A stretch of 6,804 bases of DNA, taken from NCBI GenBank assembly GCA_005787025.1, contig SYCH01000125.1, positions 1 through 6,804 on the forward strand, in the 5' to 3' direction. The translations under genes were made by a program, and so were the position numbers. Positions 1 to 5,904 of this stretch are shown in pieces (the stretch's first letter is position 1; each line of letters starts with the position of its first letter). The stretch is from Actinomycetota bacterium. GTDB taxonomy: Bacteria; Actinomycetota; Acidimicrobiia; Acidimicrobiales; Ilumatobacteraceae. The notes beneath the pieces were generated by a model. The model did not search any database and was not told where the DNA came from. It saw only the letters and a list, made by a program, of their open reading frames with translations.

Positions 1-665
1 AACACCGACTGGTCGATGCCGTATCCGATGGCGTTCGACATCACGCCGACGAACATGCACAAAAGGATCAAGTAGGGGGACGACCAGACGGGGCCGCTGG
101 ACGGCGCGCCGATGGGGGTGACCGCCACGGAGCCGATCAACAAGCCGAATCCGAGTCCGGACACACCACGATTCTGCTGGGCCACTTTCGATCCGATCAC
201 GATGTAGGTGGCCCACATGGCCGAGGCCAGGAAGATGAACAACAGCCCGAGTGGTTCACCGTCGATCTCGACTCCCGACAGCACGGCCACGCCGATGGCG
301 GCCAACACCAAAGCCAACGCGTTGCGTCGTGAACGCGTGCGCACCGCGGCCACGGCGATCGGGCCGATGAACTCGATGGCGACACCCTTGCCCAGCGGCA
401 GGCGATCGATGGCCAGGTAGAAGAACGTGTTCATCAGCGCGGTGGCCACTCCGAACACCGTCATGGCCACGAAATCGGCACGGGTCCATGGCCGGAACAG
501 ATGACGTCCCGACACCAACAGCAGCGCGACGGCCGCGCCGAACACGCGCAACCAGGCCACGGTGGCCGGGTCCACCCGATCGAACAGGTCGATGGCGATG
601 ACGGCGCCGATGTACTGCGCGGTCGCGCTCAGGACGAAGAGAGCCTCCGGCGACGCCGTGGCCAT
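1..665 (-). CDS. RhtA-like EamA/DMT-family exporter (C-terminus cut by window edge)
   Basis: This is an inner-membrane drug/metabolite transporter of the EamA superfamily, closest in pattern to the RhtA threonine/homoserine exporters. 221 residues are visible; the family usually has about 290 residues and ten membrane helices, so roughly the last quarter lies outside the window. Hydrophobic segments fall at about residues 8-25, 35-52, 65-83, 94-108, 115-132, 138-158, 170-186 and 198-213. The stretch at 83-102 (YLAIDRLPLGKGVAIEFIGP) and the SNAIGYGID segment at 210-218 match RhtA-type signatures. The ATG at 665 has GGGAGG three bases upstream and no in-frame alternative start between it and the preceding gene. 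It lies 47 nt downstream of the aldolase gene on the same strand and is probably co-transcribed with it. The family call is firm; the substrate (amino acid or other small metabolite) is a guess from the subfamily. Confidence 0.85.
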   Translation of the reverse strand, partial: MATASPEALFVLSATAQYIGAVIAIDLFDRVDPATVAWLRVFGAAVALLLVSGRHLFRPWTRADFVAMTVFGVATALMNTFFYLAIDRLPLGKGVAIEFIGPIAVAAVRTRSRRNALALVLAAIGVAVLSGVEIDGEPLGLLFIFLASAMWATYIVIGSKVAQQNRGVSGLGFGLLIGSVAVTPIGAPSSGPVWSSPYLILLCMFVGVMSNAIGYGIDQSV

Positions 666-668
666 GAA

Positions 669-674
669 CCTCCC
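669..674 (-). promoter_or_regulatory. Ribosome binding site of the exporter gene
   Basis: GGGAGG on the minus strand, three bases before the exporter ATG. It is a strong anti-16S match at rather short spacing. It is the only sequence in the 47-nt gap that sets the start, and it suggests independent translation initiation on a shared mRNA. Confidence 0.6.
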
Positions 675-712
675 GACGGGGGACTCGGGGGCAGGGGAGT
701 GATCGACGGAGT

Positions 713-1519
713 TCAGTCGAACAGTTCGGGATCGGTGCGGCAGATCTCCTGCCACAACGGCTGGAACTGGAACCATCCCGCGAGCGAATGCCCCGTCTGG
801 TCGCGGGTGTAGGCGGCGTATTCGGGCTTGATGTGCTTGGGGGTGCCGGCGGCCATGGCGAGCAGTTGCGCCTGACACGAACGATCCATCGACAAGAACC
901 AGAACGCGGCTTCCTCGACGGTGCTACCGACGGTGAACAGGCCGTGGTTCTGGTGAATCGCCGCCTTGCCGCGCGGGAACATGGAGGCCAGTTCCTTTCC
1001 GGCGTCGACGTCGAACACCACGGCACCACCCTGCTCGGAGATCACCACGTGATCCTCGTAGAAGATGCAGGCGTCCTGGGTGATGGGATCGAGGGGTATA
1101 CCGAGCGAACTGAACGCTTTTCCGTGCACCGAGTGCGCGTGCGCGGCGGCGATCACGTCGGGGCGTGCGGCATGGATCGCCGAGTGGATGACGAAGGCCG
1201 CGCGGTTGACAGGCAAATCGCCCACCACGACCTCGCCGTGGTGATTCACCAGTAGCAGATCGCTCACGCGCATGTGGCGGAAGCTGAGGCCGAACGGGTT
1301 GACCCAGAAGTGATCGGGCTTCTCGGGGTCGCGCACGGTGATGTGGCCGGCCACACCCTCACCGAAACCCATGCGGCCGAAGATGCGCAACGCACCGGCC
1401 AGACGGGACTTGCGGTAGGCGCGCTCCTCCTCGACGGTGTTGAAGGAGGGCATCGCGAGAAAGTTGGCGTTGCCACCCTGAGCGGCGGCGGCGAGAGCGG
1501 ATTCGGCGTTGGTGGTCAC
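713..1519 (-). CDS. Class II aldolase/adducin-family protein
   Basis: A 268-residue soluble protein of the class II aldolase/adducin fold, which in enzymes such as L-fuculose-1-phosphate aldolase uses zinc to cleave or epimerise sugar phosphates. The three zinc-ligand histidines are visible: H127 and H129 in AHAHSVH, and H192 in NHG. The glutamate that acts as catalytic base in fuculose aldolase (E73) sits four residues before a conserved His; here that position is Ala (A108, before H112). The protein therefore belongs to the adducin-like branch with NRAAFVIHSAIHAARPD, whose reaction is mostly unknown. The start is taken as the GTG at 1519 because a -10-like TAGTCT lies seven bases upstream; there is no Shine-Dalgarno. 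The alternative is the ATG at 1453 (246 residues, starting MPSFNTVEEE). It is divergent from the RidA-like gene and followed by the exporter. The fold is certain; activity and exact start are not. Confidence 0.88.
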   Translation of the reverse strand: MTTNAESALAAAAQGGNANFLAMPSFNTVEEERAYRKSRLAGALRIFGRMGFGEGVAGHITVRDPEKPDHFWVNPFGLSFRHMRVSDLLLVNHHGEVVVGDLPVNRAAFVIHSAIHAARPDVIAAAHAHSVHGKAFSSLGIPLDPITQDACIFYEDHVVISEQGGAVVFDVDAGKELASMFPRGKAAIHQNHGLFTVGSTVEEAAFWFLSMDRSCQAQLLAMAAGTPKHIKPEYAAYTRDQTGHSLAGWFQFQPLWQEICRTDPELFD

Positions 1520-1526
1520 GTGACGA

Positions 1527-1532
1527 AGACTA
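1527..1532 (-). promoter_or_regulatory. Candidate -10 element for the aldolase gene (leaderless start)
   Basis: TAGTCT on the minus strand fits the actinobacterial TAnnnT -10 pattern. Seven bases separate it from the GTG at 1519, so transcription would begin at or one base before the start codon. No clear -35 is seen about 17 bp upstream. The absence of a Shine-Dalgarno agrees with leaderless translation. This is a prediction only. Confidence 0.4.
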
Positions 1533-1594
1533 GACCCGATACCGCGCGCCACCCACCAGCCTCGACGACGAGCGGGACCGCGCCCCCGTGGTGG

Positions 1595-1600
1595 CACAAT
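1595..1600 (+). promoter_or_regulatory. Candidate -10 element for the RidA-like gene (leaderless start)
   Basis: CACAAT, a two-mismatch version of TATAAT, ends six bases before the ATG at 1607. That is the right distance for transcription to start on the A of the ATG. There is no usable Shine-Dalgarno; a GTGGTGG run lies too far upstream. It is the weakest of the three -10 candidates in the window because the first T is missing. Confidence 0.3.
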
Positions 1601-1606
1601 CGTTCC

Positions 1607-1990
1607 ATGAACTTCGAGATCGCCCCCTCGGGCATCGCTCCGACCGCGGCCAACTACGCGCACGCGATCCTCAGTGTCGGTCCCGCGCGACTTCTGCACA
1701 CGTCGGGCATCGTGCCGATCGCCGCCGACGGATCGGTGCCGGCGGATCTGGCCGAGCAGGCGGCCACCGTGTGGATCAACCTGCGGGCCATCCTCGAGCA
1801 GGCCCAGATGAAGGTGACCGACATCGTCTCGATCACCACCTACGTCGTGGTCGGAGAACCGCTGGCTCCCGTGATGGCGGCGCGGGACGCCGCGCTCGGT
1901 GGGCATCGGGCCGCCAGCACGTTGGTCACCGTGCCCGCCCTGGCGCGCCCCGAATGGCGCATGGAGATCGCCCTCGTCGCCGCCCGTTGA
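1607..1990 (+). CDS. RidA/YjgF/YER057c/UK114-family protein lacking the catalytic Arg
   Basis: A 127-residue cytoplasmic protein with the size and pattern of the Rid family, small trimers whose classical member RidA hydrolyses reactive enamine/imine intermediates made by PLP enzymes. Family marks include HTSGIVPIAADGSVP (31-45), the helix with AATVWINLRAILEQA (52-66), the DIVSITTYVV strand (72-81), HRAASTLVTV (100-109) and the C-terminal EI pair with E120, which corresponds to the conserved Glu of RidA. Aligning VTVPAL (107-112) with VEVARL of E. coli RidA places Ala111 where catalytic Arg105 should be; the nearest Arg is R114, three residues later. This fits the Rid subfamilies without imine deaminase activity, whose roles are poorly known. 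The gene is divergent from the aldolase gene and lies 54 nt before the mutase gene on the same strand, so shared transcription with the mutase is possible. Confidence 0.88.
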   Translation: MNFEIAPSGIAPTAANYAHAILSVGPARLLHTSGIVPIAADGSVPADLAEQAATVWINLRAILEQAQMKVTDIVSITTYVVVGEPLAPVMAARDAALGGHRAASTLVTVPALARPEWRMEIALVAAR

Positions 1991-2030
1991 GATCCTCGTC
2001 CCGAGATGGGTGATCGGTGGGCTCGCCCCG

Positions 2031-2036
2031 TACAGT
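2031..2036 (+). promoter_or_regulatory. Candidate -10 element for the mutase gene
   Basis: TACAGT fits TAnnnT and lies eight bases before the ATG at 2045. Transcription would start around 2043-2044, giving a leader of zero to two bases, or putting the upstream GTG (2042) at the 5' end. A G-rich run, GGGGGTG at 2038-2044, could alternatively act as a weak, very close Shine-Dalgarno if the gene is read from a ridA-mutase mRNA. No good -35 is visible. Confidence 0.35.
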
Positions 2037-2044
2037 CGGGGGTG

Positions 2045-3619
2045 ATGAGCGACGACATCCGCACCGACTCCGGTATCGAAATCAAGCCCCTGTACACCGC
2101 GACCGACCTGGCCGGCTTCGACGCCACCACGCAGTTGGGTGAGCCGGGTAAGCCTCCATACACCCGCGGCGTCTATCCGACCATGTACCGCGGCAAGTTG
2201 TGGACGATGCGCCAGTACGCCGGCTTCGGCACGGCGGAATCCACGAACGAACGCTTCAAGTTCCTGCTCGGTGCCGGACAGACCGGGCTGTCGTGTGCGT
2301 TCGATCTGCCCACCCAGATGGGGTACGACTCCGATCATCCTCGCGCCGAGGGCGAGGTGGGCAAGGTCGGCGTGGCGATCGACTCCATGGCCGACATGCG
2401 CCTGCTGCTGAAGGACCTGCCGCTCGACAAGGTCACCACGTCGATGACCATCAACTCCACCGGCGCGATCCTTCTGCTCATGTACGAGCTGGTCGCCGAG
2501 GAGCAGGGTGTGGCATCCACCGCTATCAGCGGCACCATCCAGAACGACCTCCTGAAGGAATACATCGCTCGTGGCACGTACGTGTATCCGCCACGGCCGA
2601 GCATGCGCATCATCACCGACATCTTCGAGTACTGCGCGAAGCACGTCCCGAAGTGGAACACCATCTCCATCTCCGGTTACCACATTCGTGAGGCCGGCTC
2701 GACGGCCGTGCAGGAGATCGCGTTCACCATCGCCAACGGCATCGCATACGTCGAAGCCGCCATCGCCGCGGGCCTCGACGTGGACGACTTCGCTCCGCGT
2801 CTGTCGTTCTTCTGGAACGCACACAACAACTTCTTCGAGGAGGTGGCCAAGTTCCGCGCCTCGCGCCGCATCTGGTACCGCCTCATGAACGATCGGTTCG
2901 AGGCGAAGAAGGAGTCGAGCAAGTTGCTGCGGTTCCACACCCAGACCGGGGGAAGCACGCTCACCGCGCAGCAACCCGAGAACAACATCGTCCGCGTGGC
3001 GTTGCAGAGCATGGCCGCGGTGATGGGTGGAACCCAGAGCCTGCACACGAACGGATTCGACGAGGCGCTCAGCCTTCCCACCGAACGCGCGGCGCGCATC
3101 GCCCTGCGCACCCAGCAGATCATCGGCTACGAGAGCGGCATCGCCGACACCCCCGATCCGTTGGCGGGCAGCTACATGGTCGAGACGCTCACCGACGAGA
3201 TCGAGCGTTTGGCCCTGGAGTACATCGCACGCATCGACGAGATGGGCGGTGCGGTCGCGGCCATCGAGGCCGGTTATCAGATGGACGAGATCGAACAGGC
3301 CGCCTACGAGTACGCCAAGTCCATTGACGACGACGAGCGCGTCATCGTCGGTGTCAACAAGTTCGGTGTCGACGACGACCCCGAGCCCGAGGTGTTCCCG
3401 ATCGATCCTGCGCTCGAGCGGGGTCAGAAGAAGCGGCTCGGCGAGTACAAGGCCGCGCGCGACCAGGCCAAGGTGAAAGCGGCTCTCGACGCGGTGGTGG
3501 CCGCGGCCAAGACCAGCGACAACCTGTTGTACCCGATGAAGGAAGCCCTGCGGGTCGATGCGACTTTGGGCGAGATCAGCGACGCTTTGCGCGGCGTGTT
3601 CGGGATCTACCAGCCCTGA
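2045..3619 (+). CDS. Methylmalonyl-CoA mutase-type large subunit (no B12-binding domain)
   Basis: The catalytic TIM-barrel subunit of an adenosylcobalamin-dependent acyl-CoA mutase, most likely interconverting (R)-methylmalonyl-CoA and succinyl-CoA in propionate and branched-chain catabolism. The 524 residues align without gaps through the active site to Propionibacterium MutB with an offset of 31. Tyr58 (MutB Y89, in TMRQYAGFGT), Ser83 (S114), Arg176 (R207, in ARGTYVYPP), His213 (H244, in SISGYH) and Arg252 (R283) are all kept. Tyr plus Arg is the methylmalonyl-CoA pattern; isobutyryl-CoA mutase has Phe/Gln and 2-hydroxyisobutyryl-CoA mutase Ile/Gln. The protein ends at GVFGIYQP, where full-length MutB continues into the cobalamin domain, so it must pair with a separate small subunit; none is in the window. 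The ATG at 2045 is preferred over GTG 2042 and ATG 2006 because the family begins near here. Ethylmalonyl-CoA mutase is the main alternative. Confidence 0.92.
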   Translation: MSDDIRTDSGIEIKPLYTATDLAGFDATTQLGEPGKPPYTRGVYPTMYRGKLWTMRQYAGFGTAESTNERFKFLLGAGQTGLSCAFDLPTQMGYDSDHPRAEGEVGKVGVAIDSMADMRLLLKDLPLDKVTTSMTINSTGAILLLMYELVAEEQGVASTAISGTIQNDLLKEYIARGTYVYPPRPSMRIITDIFEYCAKHVPKWNTISISGYHIREAGSTAVQEIAFTIANGIAYVEAAIAAGLDVDDFAPRLSFFWNAHNNFFEEVAKFRASRRIWYRLMNDRFEAKKESSKLLRFHTQTGGSTLTAQQPENNIVRVALQSMAAVMGGTQSLHTNGFDEALSLPTERAARIALRTQQIIGYESGIADTPDPLAGSYMVETLTDEIERLALEYIARIDEMGGAVAAIEAGYQMDEIEQAAYEYAKSIDDDERVIVGVNKFGVDDDPEPEVFPIDPALERGQKKRLGEYKAARDQAKVKAALDAVVAAAKTSDNLLYPMKEALRVDATLGEISDALRGVFGIYQP

Positions 3620-3622
3620 TCA
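3617..3622. other. Face-to-face stop codons (TGATCA) of convergent genes
   Basis: The mutase TGA (3617-3619) and the nitroreductase TGA (3622-3620, minus strand) abut and form the palindrome TGATCA. No spacer remains for a normal terminator. The neighbouring short inverted repeat (CGCGA-T-TCGCG, 3626-3636) has only a one-base centre and no T-tract, so it cannot serve as an intrinsic terminator. Confidence 0.95.
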
Positions 3623-4183
3623 ATCCGCGATTCGCGTGACGACGGGTGCCGGTCGCTCCGGTGTCTCCATCGTCTCGGCTTGGTAACCCACGTAGAAGAT
3701 TCCGGCGATGTGGGTGCCGGACTCGAAACCCGCGAACTCGGCCACCGCGTCGTGCGAGCCCTTCGGACACGAACCCCAGTAGGTGGCGATTCCTCGCGCG
3801 GTGGCGGCCAGCATCAAGGTCTGGGCGGCTGCGGCTGCGGCATCACGGTTCTCGGCGGTGCGCTCGTCGGAGTCCCCGGGGATCGACCCGATGATCAAGA
3901 TGTTCGGGGTGCGCTCGTACTTGGTGAGAGCCTTGGTGACCTTGTTCGGGTCGTCGCCGTGGGCGGCCATGGCGCTCGACACCACCCGACCGAGTCGGGA
4001 TCGACCGGCGCCGGTGACCGAGGCGAAGCGCCACGGCCACGTGCGCTTGTGGTTGGGAGCCCAAGTGGCCAGTTCACACAATTCGGCGATGACGTCGTCG
4101 GGGACCGGTCGTTCGCGGTCGACGAACATGTTGGTACGACGCGAACGGATGATCTCGTCGACGGACGCGTGGTCGACGTTCAC
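3620..4183 (-). CDS. Nitroreductase-family FMN oxidoreductase, YdjA-like
   Basis: A 187-residue flavoprotein of the nitroreductase superfamily, which uses FMN and NAD(P)H to reduce nitro compounds, quinones, enones or similar acceptors, normally as a dimer. SRRTNMF (14-20) holds the Arg pair expected to bind the FMN phosphate. ATWAPNHKRTWPWRF (39-53) matches the APDHK..QPW segment of E. coli YdjA. GIATYWGS (131-138) and the GIFYVGY strand (161-167) are the usual C-terminal flavin-site elements, and the length matches the short YdjA class. The start is the GTG at 4183, whose bases overlap the stop of the SRPBCC gene (GTGA), giving translational coupling. It is the last gene of the four-gene minus-strand operon and abuts the convergent mutase gene. 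The physiological substrate is unknown; a redox partner role for the operon is inferred. Confidence 0.88.
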   Translation of the reverse strand: MNVDHASVDEIIRSRRTNMFVDRERPVPDDVIAELCELATWAPNHKRTWPWRFASVTGAGRSRLGRVVSSAMAAHGDDPNKVTKALTKYERTPNILIIGSIPGDSDERTAENRDAAAAAAQTLMLAATARGIATYWGSCPKGSHDAVAEFAGFESGTHIAGIFYVGYQAETMETPERPAPVVTRIAD

Positions 4184-4641
4184 GATGCGAATCGATCGGC
4201 GAGCCGCTTCAGCGTCTTCTCGATCGAGACCCGGTTCTTGGCCGGGTAGTTCATGACCCGCATCATCAACGGCGACTTCGACGTGTTCCAGTCGAACTGT
4301 TCGGTGACCATCGTGCCGCCCTCGACGGATTCCAGGATGTAGCGCCACACGTGACCACCGAAGTGACGCCACGCGATCCGGCGTGGTTCGTCGAATTCCA
4401 CGACCTCGTTCGTGATCTTGTACTTCACTCCGATTTTCATGTCCATGCCGAACGTGGCGCCCAACGACAGTCTCTCGGGCGCCGACGATTGGGAGTTCTG
4501 GACCGAACCCGAGCCGTCGATCTCTCCGTGCTTCGACGGATCGGCCAGCAGGTCGAAGATGGTCGCCGGATCGGCGTTCACCTTCACGGACACCGACACG
4601 ATCTTGCTCGGATCTGATTTCTTGGGCACTGAACTCGACAT
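4180..4641 (-). CDS. SRPBCC (START/Bet v1-like) family protein
   Basis: A 153-residue protein with the helix-grip SRPBCC fold, a deep hydrophobic cavity used for binding or cyclising lipid-like or aromatic ligands. After a polar N-terminus (MSSSVPKKSDPSK), the first strand IVSVSVKVNADP leads into IFDLLADPSKHGEIDGSG (about 29-46), a typical opening for actinobacterial members. GTMVTEQFDWNTSK lies in the late beta strands, and the long C-terminal helix runs from about residue 130 to the end (NRVSIEKTLKRLADRF). No metal site or catalytic motif can be named. The ATG at 4641 is chosen because AAGGAG lies six bases upstream; a TTG at 4656 would add five residues but includes that ribosome site. It lies between the FAD oxidoreductase (11-nt gap) and the nitroreductase (4-nt overlap), which suggests it handles the ligand or product of these enzymes (inference). 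Confidence 0.87.
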   Translation of the reverse strand: MSSSVPKKSDPSKIVSVSVKVNADPATIFDLLADPSKHGEIDGSGSVQNSQSSAPERLSLGATFGMDMKIGVKYKITNEVVEFDEPRRIAWRHFGGHVWRYILESVEGGTMVTEQFDWNTSKSPLMMRVMNYPAKNRVSIEKTLKRLADRFAS

Positions 4642-4647
4642 AATCTG

Positions 4648-4653
4648 CTCCTT
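4648..4653 (-). promoter_or_regulatory. Ribosome binding site of the SRPBCC gene, overlapping the upstream stop
   Basis: AAGGAG on the minus strand, six bases before the ATG at 4641, is the strongest Shine-Dalgarno in the window. Its first A is the last base of the TGA of the FAD oxidoreductase (TGAAGGAG), so terminating ribosomes sit on the next initiation site. It decides the start in favour of ATG 4641 over TTG 4656. Confidence 0.75.
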
Positions 4654-5903
4654 CAACGGGTTCGGGTGAGATGGGCGTGCACGGCGTCGGCGGCTCGGCG
4701 ACCCGAGTACAGCGCCCCCTGAATGGATGCGGTGTCGCGGTGGTCACCGGCCACGAAGATGTTGTCACGCAGATGGACGCGCTTCTTCGGTGAGAAGGGC
4801 GGGCTCTGGTCGGGCTGTCCGTGGGCGATCCGATACGTGCGCAGATGCCGCCAGGACCCGGCCCGGGGTCCGAACATCCGTGACATCTGTTCGCGCACGG
4901 TGCTCTCGAGGCCGTCGACGAGCGAACCCGGAACGGCGGCCGCGATCAAATGGCTTCCCGCGGGGGCGTAGTGCGGGCTGATGTTGCTCATCACGGCGAT
5001 GTTCAGCGCCGGACCCTCGGCGGTGCCGTCGAGAATGATGTAGCGGGATGTTGTGGGGGCCTCGTCGGCCGCGAAGTAGACGCAGGACACCGAGCGTGAA
5101 CGTACCGCGGGCAATCCGAGCAACGACGCCGCAACCGGACCCTCGGTGGCCACCAGCACCGCGTGTGCCTCGACGCGTCGACCCTTCACCTCGACGCCGT
5201 CGGAGTGAATCGCGGTCACCGGTGCCGACAGATGAATCGAACCCGCATCGATGCGACCCGCCAACTGCGCCGGGATCACACCCATGCCGTGCGCGGGAAC
5301 CGCCGCGTCGCCCTGGCTGAGCATGCGGAACACCACGTCGAACATGCGCCGGGAGGCATCGAGGTTCGGGTCCAGCTGGATTCCACCGACCAACGGAGTG
5401 AAGAAACGTCGCACCATTCGCTCGGAGAATCCGGCCCCACGGAGCATCTCGGCGGTGGTGATGTCGTCACCCCGCAACAACTGGGATCCGTCGCCACGAC
5501 GAACCCGAGCCCGAAGCACGGCGATGCGACCCTTGTCGAGGGGAGTGCCGACGGGTGCCGTGGCGGTGGCGAGCAACGTCGACGGCTTGCGGAAGGGGTC
5601 CGACACCGTGTACCCGCGACCGTTCATCCACACCAACGCACCGGGATCGAAAGGGCGCAGATCGAGCGCATCCACGTCGAACTGTCGTTTCATCTCCGGG
5701 TACGCGGTCAGTAGTACCTGGAAGCCTCGATCGAGGAGAAAGCCGTCGACCCGGTCGGTGCGCACCCGGCCGCCGACGCCGTCGGACGCCTCGAGCACCG
5801 TGACATCGTGCCCCCGTTCACGGAGCAATCGAGCCGCCGACAAACCGGCCAATCCGGCTCCGACCACCACCACATCGGAACGCTCGGGTAACGGAGCGGT
5901 CAT
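4653..5903 (-). CDS. FAD-dependent amine-oxidase-type oxidoreductase
   Basis: A 416-residue flavoprotein of the NAD(P)/FAD-dependent amine oxidase superfamily, which includes phytoene desaturase, squalene-associated HpnE, protoporphyrinogen oxidase and monoamine oxidases. The N-terminal Rossmann motif is VVVVGAGLAGLSAARLL (11-27) with GxGxxG at 15-20, E38 ending the second strand for the FAD ribose, and GVGGRVRT (42-49) as the GGR/pyrophosphate element. LLDRGFQVLLTAYPE (56-70) follows. The C-terminal FAD signature is FVAGDHRDTASIQGALYSGRRAA (383-405). There is no signal peptide or clear membrane helix. The ATG at 5903 is one base after the stop of the TIGR01777 gene, with only a weak GAAGCG upstream, so coupling is likely. 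The substrate cannot be told; desaturation or oxidation of a hydrophobic compound would suit the SRPBCC neighbour. Confidence is high for the fold and low for the substrate. Confidence 0.88.
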   Translation of the reverse strand: MTAPLPERSDVVVVGAGLAGLSAARLLRERGHDVTVLEASDGVGGRVRTDRVDGFLLDRGFQVLLTAYPEMKRQFDVDALDLRPFDPGALVWMNGRGYTVSDPFRKPSTLLATATAPVGTPLDKGRIAVLRARVRRGDGSQLLRGDDITTAEMLRGAGFSERMVRRFFTPLVGGIQLDPNLDASRRMFDVVFRMLSQGDAAVPAHGMGVIPAQLAGRIDAGSIHLSAPVTAIHSDGVEVKGRRVEAHAVLVATEGPVAASLLGLPAVRSRSVSCVYFAADEAPTTSRYIILDGTAEGPALNIAVMSNISPHYAPAGSHLIAAAVPGSLVDGLESTVREQMSRMFGPRAGSWRHLRTYRIAHGQPDQSPPFSPKKRVHLRDNIFVAGDHRDTASIQGALYSGRRAADAVHAHLTRTR

Positions 5904-5904
5904 G

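Noticed and set aside
256..1029. A minus-strand frame of about 257 codons overlapping the aldolase and exporter genes.
   Set aside because: It is a frame-shifted shadow of both genes, with Arg-rich translation and no family pattern. Both overlapped genes read cleanly in their own frames, so it does not indicate a frameshift.
1991..2030. A short inverted repeat (CTCG-tcc-CGAG) after the RidA-like gene as a terminator or operator.
   Set aside because: A four-base stem is expected by chance at this GC content and no T-tract follows.
2006..2044. An in-frame ATG at 2006 that would lengthen the mutase by 13 residues.
   Set aside because: The extension is unlike the family's N-terminus and covers the -10-like TACAGT. 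The ATG at 2045 fits better.
713..3046. A 2.3-kb stop-free minus-strand frame running from the aldolase gene antisense through the RidA-like and mutase genes.
   Set aside because: Only the part below 1519 looks like a protein family. The rest is low-complexity Arg/Gly/Asp/Val-rich translation opposite two well-supported genes, a common artefact of high-GC codon use.
3626..3636. The inverted repeat CGCGA-T-TCGCG as a bidirectional terminator.
   Set aside because: A one-base loop cannot form, there is no T-tract, and it lies inside the nitroreductase coding sequence.
4642..4656. An upstream TTG start for the SRPBCC gene.
   Set aside because: Those codons contain the AAGGAG ribosome site that serves ATG 4641.
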